From Acidobacteriota bacterium (GTDB taxonomy: Bacteria > Acidobacteriota > Terriglobia > Terriglobales > Acidobacteriaceae), in NCBI GenBank assembly GCA_021778875.1, contig JAJYBT010000029.1, forward strand, positions 1-7,853: 7,853 bases of DNA. Direction: 5' to 3'. The notes under the pieces are model-generated. The model saw only the letters and a program-made list of their open reading frames with translations, did no database searches and was not told the origin of the DNA. Made by a program: the position numbers and the translations under genes. Shown here piece by piece: positions 1-5,030 of the stretch; the stretch's first letter is position 1; every line of letters starts with the position of its first letter.

Positions 1-1
1 C

Positions 2-805
2 GACCAGCTCGGACAGCTCCTCATCAACCTCATCCGCTACTGCGTCGCAGCCGCCTTCAGCGCCCGCGAAGAATCCATCGTCAAGGCCGTCGCCGCCAAA
101 CAGCCGCCCGCGCCCGGCCACGTCGCCCTCGCGCCCTCCGTCACCATCCACGCCAAGCCACACGACGGATTCCTCTCCATCACCGTCCGCGACAACGGCC
201 CCGGACTCATCAACTCCGGCAACCTCTTCGTGCCCTTCTACACCACCAAAAAGGCCGGCAGCATCACCGTGGAAGCAACCTCGCCCGATCTCGCATCGGC
301 GCGCGTCACCATTGCGACAGATTCTGTGCCGCTTCGTCCGCAAGTGGCGGAATGGCAGCGCGAGGCGCCCAAGGGACAAGGCGTCACCGGGTTGTGGAGA
401 CCGGTCCCGACCGGCGATGAGCCTGCACTCCTTGCCTTCGTCGGTGGCTCCTCGATGCTGTTCTCATTGCATCAGGACGGGGGCAAGCTGACAGGAACCG
501 CAGAAGGCGGCAGCGTAGGTTTCTTTGGAGGCGCAGATGTGCCGAATCCTATCGAGGAGGGATCGATTCAGGGCAATCGCATCTCTTTCAAAGCTGGAAC
601 AAACTCGTTTACCGGCACTGTCAACGGAGATCGGATTGAACTGGAGCGGTCTGTCAATATCGGCTTTACGCTTCCCAAGCCAGTACCAGAGGCGGCAAAC
701 CGGCCTGCAGTAGGACCGCCTCCCGACGGATCGGATCCCTCGTTTGGCGCCTTCAGACGCATGCCGGCAAGCATCCCCGTCATTCTGCATCGCGTGGATC
801 GATAA
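2..805 (+). CDS. Chimeric open frame: histidine-kinase ATPase fragment joined to a secreted-hydrolase C-terminus (5' end outside window)
   Basis: The frame is open from the left edge, giving 267 visible residues and a TAA stop. Residues 1-84 are the HATPase_c core of an NtrB-like sensor kinase: N box (QLLINLIRYCVAAA, about residues 5-18), G1 box (VRDNGPGL, about 62-69) and F box (NLFVPFYTTKK, about 74-84). The usual continuation, a glycine-rich G2 box (GGSGIGL-like), is absent. From residue 85 (AGSITVEATSPDL) the protein is a beta-rich tail like that ending acidobacterial GH2-type beta-galactosidases, followed by a small domain (TGLWRP, GGKLTGT, IEEGSIQGNRISF, TGTVNGDRIELER) and a Pro-rich end. 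Codon use changes at the same point: third positions are almost all C/G before base 250 and mixed after about 265. The GTG at 230 is inside the F box and is not a real start. The kinase half cannot work without G2. Domain identities are from family knowledge; the GH2 assignment is less certain than the kinase. Confidence 0.75.
   Translation, partial: DQLGQLLINLIRYCVAAAFSAREESIVKAVAAKQPPAPGHVALAPSVTIHAKPHDGFLSITVRDNGPGLINSGNLFVPFYTTKKAGSITVEATSPDLASARVTIATDSVPLRPQVAEWQREAPKGQGVTGLWRPVPTGDEPALLAFVGGSSMLFSLHQDGGKLTGTAEGGSVGFFGGADVPNPIEEGSIQGNRISFKAGTNSFTGTVNGDRIELERSVNIGFTLPKPVPEAANRPAVGPPPDGSDPSFGAFRRMPASIPVILHRVDR
248..264 (+). other. Junction between two unrelated coding sequences
   Basis: Kinase similarity ends with Thr-Thr-Lys-Lys (bases 242-253) and hydrolase-tail similarity begins with Ala-Gly-Ser-Ile (254-265). 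The bases here, aaaaaggccggcagc, could belong to either parent. A kinase would normally read Lys-x-Gly-Gly-Ser-Gly at this point, so a short GGC-AGC microhomology is a plausible crossover. The join is in frame. It may be a natural illegitimate recombination or a misjoined assembly; the sequence alone cannot decide. Confidence 0.6.
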
Positions 806-819
806 GCAGACGCAGCGAA

Positions 820-857
820 GGCAGCCTCTGCGGGTCGAAAGGCCCGCAGCGTCTGCC
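820..857. terminator. Hairpin between convergent genes, candidate bidirectional terminator
   Basis: CTGCGGGTC (828-836) pairs with GGCCCGCAG (841-849) across a GAAA tetraloop, nine pairs with one wobble. Outside a 3x3 internal loop, GGCAG (820-824) pairs with CTGCC (853-857). It fills most of the 78-bp gap between two genes that end towards each other (stops at 803-805 and 884-886). There is no T tract on either side, so it is not a classical intrinsic terminator. Position and stability support a termination or mRNA 3'-end role, which is inference. Confidence 0.45.
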
Positions 858-883
858 GCAGTGCGAATACCTGAGCAATGTGC

Positions 884-1876
884 TTACCCGGTCACGCGGA
901 GCAGCATTTTCAGCGTGTCGCCGGGGGCTGTCGTCATGTGCTCAAACGCCTGCTGGCCCTCTTCCAGCCGCATCTCCCGCATCCAGGGGGTCAGGTCGAT
1001 TTCGCTCGCGCGCAGCAACGCCAGCGAGCGCTCAAAGTCCACAGGCGTGTAGGCAAACGACATCGCCACGCGGTGTTCCTTGCGAATGCTGGTCACAAAG
1101 TCAATCTCGCTGCGTTCGTTGTTCATGCCCAGCAGCACCACCAGGCCGCCGGGCCGGCACAGGTCAAATGCGGCCTGGCGCGCGGCGGCAGACCCTGAGG
1201 CATCCAGCACCAGGTCAAGCCCGTGACCCGCAAAGCGCCGCGCATCCTCGCGGCCTTCTTCGCTGGAGACATTCACCGCCAGCGTCGCGCCCATCCTGCG
1301 AGAAACCTCGAGACGCACATCGCTCACGTCCTGAACAAGCACCTCGCGCACGCCGAGCCGCAGCGCAGTCAGCAGCGCCAGAGACCCCATCGTGCCTCCG
1401 CCCACGATTCCCATGCGGAAAAACGGCAGTGGCCCAGCAATGCGGAACAGGTGCACGATATTGGCCAGCGGCTCGGTCATCACCGCGCATGCGTCGCTCA
1501 TGTCTTCGGGAATCTCATACACCTGCCTTGCAGGAAGCGCGACAAACTCGGCGTAACATCCCGCCGTGCGGTCCATGCCCAGCAGCCGCCAACTGGAGCA
1601 CAGATTCTGCGCCCCGCTCAGGCAGGCTGTGCAGCGGCCGCAATTGATTAGTGGATTCGCCACCACGCGCTTGCCGTCCGTCGTGCGGCCCACAATTTCG
1701 TGCCCCATCACAATCGGCGGAATCCGACGCCGGCTGTGGCCCAGGAATCCTGACATATCCGAGCCGCAGATGCCCGCGGCGGCTACGGCAATCTCGATCT
1801 CGCCCTCTGCGGGAACCGGCCGCGGCCAATCTTCCATCACCAGTTGTCGTGGCGCGGTGTAAACCAAAGCACGCAT
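884..1876 (-). CDS. Zinc-dependent medium-chain alcohol/polyol dehydrogenase
   Basis: A 330-residue cytoplasmic oxidoreductase of the MDR zinc family, expected to oxidise an alcohol or polyol, probably with NAD+. The catalytic zinc ligands are Cys37 (GICGSD), His59-Glu60 (MGHE) and Glu135 (TEPLA). The structural zinc site is Cys79, Cys82, Cys85 and Cys93 (NCGRCTACLSGAQNLC). The Rossmann dinucleotide motif is GIVGGGTMG near residues 156-164, and Asp183 at the end of the next strand (VLVQD) favours NAD over NADP. The length is slightly below the usual 340-360. The frame is open to a farther upstream ATG at 1954, but I chose the ATG at 1874-1876 because a near-perfect AAGGAGAG lies four bases before it and MRALVY is the usual family N-terminus. 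It is divergent from the MetE-like gene and convergent with the chimeric frame. The substrate cannot be read from the sequence; threonine, sorbitol and sugar-phosphate dehydrogenases share all these motifs. Confidence 0.93.
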   Translation of the reverse strand: MRALVYTAPRQLVMEDWPRPVPAEGEIEIAVAAAGICGSDMSGFLGHSRRRIPPIVMGHEIVGRTTDGKRVVANPLINCGRCTACLSGAQNLCSSWRLLGMDRTAGCYAEFVALPARQVYEIPEDMSDACAVMTEPLANIVHLFRIAGPLPFFRMGIVGGGTMGSLALLTALRLGVREVLVQDVSDVRLEVSRRMGATLAVNVSSEEGREDARRFAGHGLDLVLDASGSAAARQAAFDLCRPGGLVVLLGMNNERSEIDFVTSIRKEHRVAMSFAYTPVDFERSLALLRASEIDLTPWMREMRLEEGQQAFEHMTTAPGDTLKMLLRVTG

Positions 1877-1880
1877 TCGT

Positions 1881-1888
1881 CTCTCCTT
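1881..1888 (-). promoter_or_regulatory. Strong ribosome binding site of the dehydrogenase
   Basis: Read on the minus strand this is AAGGAGAG followed by ACGA and the ATG at 1876. It decides the start codon against the longer in-frame extension to 1954. Confidence 0.85.
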
Positions 1889-1944
1889 GATCGACGCAGC
1901 CACTGTACTTTGACTGCTTCGTCTTCCCTGCTCAAGCCTGCGTT

Positions 1945-1965
1945 CTGCGGTCACGCCGCAGTGAC
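1945..1965. repeat. Two overlapping inverted repeats in the divergent promoter region
   Basis: CTGCGG (1945-1950) and CCGCAG (1956-1961) form a perfect inverted repeat. It overlaps a second one, GTCAC (1950-1954) with GTGAC (1961-1965). The site lies about 70 bp upstream of the dehydrogenase start and 100 bp upstream of the MetE-like start. It could be a regulator site or a leader hairpin; no known operator consensus is recognised. Confidence 0.35.
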
Positions 1966-2002
1966 GCTTCCACAGTCCCCATCACATCACACTCCGCGCA
2001 CA

Positions 2003-2018
2003 GGTGGCGATTGCCACC
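2003..2018. promoter_or_regulatory. Candidate operator: perfect 6-4-6 inverted repeat
   Basis: GGTGGC-GATT-GCCACC is a perfect inverted repeat. Its right arm covers the proposed -35 box (2011-2016) of the MetE-like gene, a position typical of a repressor site. The regulator is unknown. A chance match is possible at this GC content. Confidence 0.35.
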
Positions 2019-2040
2019 GTTTCACCGTTGAATGTATTCT
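2011..2040 (+). promoter_or_regulatory. Candidate sigma-70-type promoter of the MetE-like gene
   Basis: TTGCCA (2011-2016, five of six matches to TTGACA) is followed after 18 bp by TATTCT (2035-2040, four of six to TATAAT). Initiation would fall near 2047, leaving a leader of about 20 nt with AAGG at 2052-2055 ten bases before the ATG. Such a short leader leaves no room for a SAM-type riboswitch downstream of this promoter. Confidence 0.4.
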
Positions 2041-2065
2041 TGCTCCGCAACAAGGTAGACCAAAA

Positions 2066-3208
2066 ATGACTTCCCTTCCGCCTGATGCATCACACGTGCA
2101 AAACAAGTATCGCGCCGACCATGTCGGCAGCCTCCTGCGCCCGGCTGAACTGCTGGAAGCGCGCCGCGCTCATCTGCCCGCTGACCAGCTTCGCGCTCTC
2201 GAAGACCTCCATATCGCGCGCGTGCTCGCAAAGCAGAAGGAAATCGGCCTGGGCATCTTCACCGATGGCGAGCTGCGCCGCAGCAACTTCATGAGCGACT
2301 TTACCGACGCGGTGGAGGGATTCGACTTGGGCGACGCCGTGCAACGCCACTGGGACGACGACCCGAAGGCCGCGCCGGAGAAGCCTGCCGCCGTAAGCAG
2401 CATCACGGGAATCGTGAACGCGCCGTTGAAGCAGCAGCAGCCGCTCACCGGCCACGAGCTGCCCTATCTGCGCCAGCACGCTCCGGGGCACATCAAGATG
2501 ACGTTGCCCAGCGCAACGCAATTCCCTGCAATCTCATTCAAATATGGCGTAACAGACGCTGTGTATCGCGATCCATTTGCCCTGCTCGATGCAGTCACCG
2601 CGATCATGACCGCGGACCTGAAAGTTCTGGCGGGCAGCGGCGTGTCTTATCTGCAGATCGATGCGCCGCGCTACAGCTATTTCCTCGATCCGAAGTGGTG
2701 CAACTGGATGCAGAATGAAATGCGCGTGGACACGGACGCCATGCTGACGGCGTCGCTGCGCGCCGACAATGCATGCTTTGCCGCCGCACGCCAACCGGGC
2801 GTCACCCCCGCCATTCATCTGTGCCGTGGAAACAATCGCAGCCACTGGTACGCGGAAGGCGGCTATGAAGCAATAGCCGAACGGCTGTTTCATGAGCTTG
2901 CCGTGGATCGCTTCCTGCTGGAATACGACGATGAGCGGTCGGGAAGCTTTGAGCCGTTGAAGCTCGTGCCCAAAGGCAAGACCGTCGTGCTGGGACTGGT
3001 GAGCAGCAAGCGCCCCGCGCTGGAGCAGAAACAGGATTTGCTGCGCCGCATCGATGCGGCATCCAGGGTGCTCCCGCTGGAGCAGTTGGCTCTGAGCCCG
3101 CAATGCGGTTTCGCTTCCACAATGGAAGGCAACGCCCTCACCGAAGCCGACCAATGGGCGAAGTTGCAGCTTGTGGTGGAAACTGCCCGCGAAGTCTGGG
3201 GCAGCTAG
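2066..3208 (+). CDS. MetE C-terminal-domain-like protein (cobalamin-independent methionine synthase superfamily)
   Basis: A 380-residue soluble protein matching the catalytic C-terminal barrel of MetE, in the stand-alone form (YxjG/YxjH-like) that lacks the N-terminal folate-binding half. Visible landmarks are RADHVGSLLRP near residues 16-26, TDGELRR near 66-72 and LQIDAP near 196-201. The zinc/thiol site is His251-x-Cys253 (AIHLC), Glu286 (LLEYD) and Cys347 (LSPQCGF), which correspond to the His, Cys, Glu and Cys zinc ligands of MetE, so the enzyme should be active in methyl transfer to a thiol. The methyl donor is unknown, since the tetrahydrofolate half is absent; members of this family are often linked to S-methyl compound use. 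The frame is open 74 codons farther upstream, but that part is compositionally unlike protein, and the ATG at 2066 has AAGGTAG before it and gives the expected N-terminus. It is divergent from the zinc dehydrogenase; a shared pathway is possible but not shown. Confidence 0.9.
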   Translation: MTSLPPDASHVQNKYRADHVGSLLRPAELLEARRAHLPADQLRALEDLHIARVLAKQKEIGLGIFTDGELRRSNFMSDFTDAVEGFDLGDAVQRHWDDDPKAAPEKPAAVSSITGIVNAPLKQQQPLTGHELPYLRQHAPGHIKMTLPSATQFPAISFKYGVTDAVYRDPFALLDAVTAIMTADLKVLAGSGVSYLQIDAPRYSYFLDPKWCNWMQNEMRVDTDAMLTASLRADNACFAAARQPGVTPAIHLCRGNNRSHWYAEGGYEAIAERLFHELAVDRFLLEYDDERSGSFEPLKLVPKGKTVVLGLVSSKRPALEQKQDLLRRIDAASRVLPLEQLALSPQCGFASTMEGNALTEADQWAKLQLVVETAREVWGS

Positions 3209-3247
3209 CGGTGTCCGCCACACAGACGGTCGCTTATGTTTTGAAAT

Positions 3248-3422
3248 GGCACGACTTCAAAGGCTGCGTAAAAACTCGCCGCTGGCAATGTCTTGTGCCA
3301 GGGCACGAGTTTACTCGTGCCGTAAGTGGCCTAAATCAGGTCGGCCTTCAGGCCCTGCGGTCCTTTGTTTTTCCATTTGGAATACTTCTCGCGACTTTTT
3401 CCGCAAGCTGTTTAGTCGTGCC
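3248..3422. repeat. Hairpin-rich intergenic repeat element bounded by 9-bp inverted repeats
   Basis: GGCACGACT (3248-3256) and its exact complement AGTCGTGCC (3414-3422) flank a 175-bp segment. Inside is a nine-pair hairpin, GGCACGAGT-TT-ACTCGTGCC (3302-3321). CTTGTGCC (3292-3299) can compete for the same arm GGCACGAG, with one wobble. GGCC-TTCA-GGCC (3343-3354) is a smaller hairpin. Composition is unlike the flanking genes and no frame is credible. The pattern resembles dispersed GGCACGA-type repeats that I recall from acidobacterial genomes; copy number cannot be tested here. No transposase is present. It may also serve as the transcript end of the MetE-like gene, for which I see no clear terminator. 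Confidence 0.55.
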
Positions 3423-3567
3423 GAAAACGGCTCAAAATGAGTTGGGCTTTAGCCCCTGAGGGAAGCCTCTTCGACAAATTCAACCCATTCGCGGACATCG
3501 GTAAATGACCCTATTTGAGGCAGCCTGCACTAGAGTCCTGAGTTTAAAGTTCGCATCATAATTGAGC
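3423..3567. other. Intergenic segment without a gene, probably more repeat-derived DNA
   Basis: AT-richer than the neighbouring genes. It contains a small hairpin GGGCT-TT-AGCCC (3444-3455) followed by CCTGAGG, and a stretch around 3530-3560 (ACTAGAGTCCTGAGTTTAAA) that I recall from intergenic regions in acidobacteria. No ORF with recognisable protein character was found in any frame. Confidence 0.35.
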
Positions 3568-3635
3568 TGTCATCTTGAGCGTAGTTTGGCCTTTTTAGGC
3601 CAAACGGAGTCGAAAGATCTGCGGTTGCTCTTTTG
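3568..3635. repeat. Second intergenic repeat, TGTCATCTTGAGC type, with a nine-pair hairpin
   Basis: The segment begins TGTCATCTTGAGC and ends with a GTCGAAAGATCTGCGGTTG block. This is very like a repeat common between genes in Acidobacteriaceae (from memory). At its centre GTTTGGCCT (3584-3592) pairs perfectly with AGGCCAAAC (3597-3605) over a TTTT loop. Its role is unknown: a non-autonomous mobile element or a transcript-end structure are both possible. Confidence 0.5.
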
Positions 3636-3671
3636 TGATATGTGAAACGAAATTCAGATTCACCACACTAG

Positions 3672-3848
3672 AGGCAAAACGATCAAGAAAGCTGCAAGGA
3701 CGCGGCGCTGAAGGTGCATGCGCGTCAACGGATCATCGTCTCCACCAACGACCACCTTGTGAATTCAGCGCACGCGCCTTCATTGGCGCAGGCGATTCAC
3801 GCGCGCGGAAAAATCCTGCGGCCCCGGCCGCGCTGTTTCCGGCGATAG
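3672..3848 (+). pseudogene. Remnant of an alpha/beta-hydrolase C-terminus (MetX/homoserine-acetyltransferase-like fold)
   Basis: One frame, opened by a TAG at 3669-3671, encodes 58 residues ending at TAG 3846-3848. Its middle, KVHARQRIIVSTNDHLVN then SLAQAIHARGK, has the pattern of the strand carrying the catalytic Asp in alpha/beta hydrolases (a basic residue, Ala, hydrophobic strand, DH-VNP-like loop, then an AxAI helix). The expected end of the domain (a CGH motif with the catalytic His) is not in this frame. A shift of one base near 3813-3816 gives SCGPGRAVSGDRF, a possible decayed CGH region. There is no start codon with an RBS and no upstream catalytic domain, so only about 60 of some 350 codons remain. 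The match is by pattern only. Confidence 0.4.
3809..3831 (-). terminator. Candidate intrinsic terminator of the anti-sigma gene
   Basis: On the minus strand GCGGCC-GG-GGCCGC (3831-3818) is followed by AGGA and five T residues (3813-3809), about 70 nt after the anti-sigma stop. The GC-rich stem plus T run fits a Rho-independent terminator, though the T run is short and starts four bases late. Confidence 0.4.
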
Positions 3849-3899
3849 GTTCTGCACCAGAGTGTCCGGACAGCAGGGCCCACGATGCGCGCGCCAGCT

Positions 3900-5030
3900 C
3901 TATTCCCCGGTGCCGGAAAGGATGATGGGGAGCGTCGGCCTGGCGGAACCCTCGGCCCGCTCGATGGTCACGCCGAACGCCTTGGCCGGAACGCCTTTGG
4001 GCAGCGGCGGCAGCACCACGCTCGCGCTTCCCGCCCCATCGGGCCGGAAGAGCCCCGCCGCAATCGGGGCTGTGCCGTTTGCCGGAATCACCCAAAGCTC
4101 ATACGTCACGTTCCCACGCAGCGGATGAAGATCATATGCCTGGAAAATGAGATCGCCGCGCTCCGCCCAATAAACGGCACGGCCCGTTGCCAGGGGGGAC
4201 AACTTGCTCACGGTCAGCAGCACATGCTGAGCTGAGGGGGCCGTAAGAGCATCGACCACCTCCTGCGCTCGAGAATTGTTCGCGGCCAGGCTCGCAGCCC
4301 GACTGGACTGCCACTGCAACTCATCATTGAGCGTGCGGATCTTTATGTTGAGCGTGACCACTACAGCGATCAGAGCCGCGACAGCAATCCAGGGAATCCA
4401 AATCGCGGGTCTGCTTGCTGGCCGCCGCGCTGCGACCGCCGCCCAGGGAATCGAGTCAATGAACCCGCTGCTGTACCGCCGCGCCGCGACCGTTGCCGAG
4501 GGAACCCAGTTCATGAACTTGCCGGTGTACCGCCGCGCTGTGGCCGTTGCCAAGGGAATCGAGTCGATGAACCCGCTGCTGTGCCGCCGCGCTGCGACCG
4601 TTGCCGACGGAACCCAGTTCATGAACTTGCCGGTGTACCGCCGCGCCGCGACCGTTGCCGAGGGAATCCAGTTGATGAATTTGCCGGCGTACCGCCGCGC
4701 TGTGGCCGCTGCCCAAAGAACCCAGTTCATGTGCCTTTTGGTAGAGTGCCGCTCTGGGGTGGGAACAGTCTTTCCTTCAACGCGCTCACGCGGGGCTGGC
4801 GCCGTGGCCGCGATGCTGCCATTGAAACGCTGCCGCGACCCCTCTGGCGCCAGTTGCTGTTCCACGCTCTGCGCCACCAGCGACAGGTCGCCGGAAATCT
4901 CGGCCAGCCCGGCTTGGCAGAAAAAGCATTCGTCCAGGTGTGCGCGAACCGTTGCGGACTCCTCTTCGGAGAGAGCCTGCCTCGCATGGAGTGCCAGTTC
5001 CTCGTGCGAGATGTGTTCGACGAATGCCAT
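3900..5030 (-). CDS. Membrane anti-sigma factor (zinc-finger plus RskA-type C-terminus) with an internal six-unit repeat
   Basis: 376 residues. The N-terminal zinc-finger-like anti-sigma domain has His31-x3-Cys35-x2-Cys38 (HLDECFFC) and would bind and hold an ECF sigma factor in the cytoplasm. Residues 101-208 are six tandem 18-residue units. The single membrane helix is about residues 211-228 (WIPWIAVAALIAVVV), and the exported C-terminal domain, about 295-372, is RskA-like (YELWVIPANG, AGLF, FGVTIERAEGS, PTLPIIL). Homologues usually run about 230-270 residues with a short linker, so the repeat accounts for the extra length. The ATG is chosen because it precedes the zinc finger by the usual distance; AAAGG lies ten bases upstream. 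It follows the broken sigma gene and was probably coupled to it. The long frame on the opposite strand (4276-5049) is a by-product of the 54-bp periodicity. Confidence 0.88.
   Translation of the reverse strand: MAFVEHISHEELALHARQALSEEESATVRAHLDECFFCQAGLAEISGDLSLVAQSVEQQLAPEGSRQRFNGSIAATAPAPRERVEGKTVPTPERHSTKRHMNWVLWAAATARRYAGKFINWIPSATVAARRYTGKFMNWVPSATVAARRHSSGFIDSIPLATATARRYTGKFMNWVPSATVAARRYSSGFIDSIPWAAVAARRPASRPAIWIPWIAVAALIAVVVTLNIKIRTLNDELQWQSSRAASLAANNSRAQEVVDALTAPSAQHVLLTVSKLSPLATGRAVYWAERGDLIFQAYDLHPLRGNVTYELWVIPANGTAPIAAGLFRPDGAGSASVVLPPLPKGVPAKAFGVTIERAEGSARPTLPIILSGTGE
4407..4730 (-). repeat. Tandem array of six 54-bp (18-codon) units inside the anti-sigma gene
   Basis: Units by residue: 101-118 MNWVLWAAATARRYAGKF, 119-136 INWIPSATVAARRYTGKF, 137-154 MNWVPSATVAARRHSSGF, 155-172 IDSIPLATATARRYTGKF, 173-190 MNWVPSATVAARRYSSGF, 191-208 IDSIPWAAVAARRPASRP. 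The next 18 residues, AIWIPWIAVAALIAVVVT, start the membrane helix and fit the same pattern, so the array looks like repeated copying of the helix onset in which the hydrophobic half was replaced by Arg-Arg plus a polar tail. On the plus strand a 108-bp double unit is visible: bases from 4459 recur from 4567 with about three changes over the first 80. Every unit keeps frame. Confidence 0.93.

Noticed and set aside
880..1647. 255-codon plus-strand open frame across the dehydrogenase
   Set aside because: Arg/Pro/Ser-rich antisense shadow of a gene with all catalytic and structural zinc ligands on the other strand.
1877..1954. 26-codon upstream extension of the dehydrogenase to the ATG at 1954
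   Set aside because: AAGGAGAG directly before the ATG at 1876 and the family N-terminus MRALVY mark the shorter start.
1844..2065. 74-codon N-terminal extension of the MetE-like gene
   Set aside because: It covers the divergent promoter region, is low in protein character, and the ATG at 2066 has its own RBS and gives the expected family N-terminus.
1877..2065. SAM or other methionine-related riboswitch ahead of the MetE-like gene
   Set aside because: The inverted repeats are too small and no riboswitch core motif is seen. The likely leader after 2047 is only about 20 nt.
3208..3218. GCGG-TGT-CCGC hairpin at the MetE-like stop codon as a terminator
   Set aside because: Only four pairs, overlapping the stop codon, and without a T tract.
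3863..3872. Ten-base palindrome TGTCCGGACA
   Set aside because: Perfect but isolated, lying in the decayed hydrolase region after the anti-sigma stop, with no promoter nearby; most likely chance.
3635..3925. 96-codon plus-strand open frame in the long intergenic region
   Set aside because: No recognisable motif, and its end overlaps the anti-sigma gene. The other frame (3672-3848) carries the hydrolase-like pattern instead.
4407..4730. CRISPR-like array
   Set aside because: The 54-bp units are contiguous without spacers and are translated as part of one protein.
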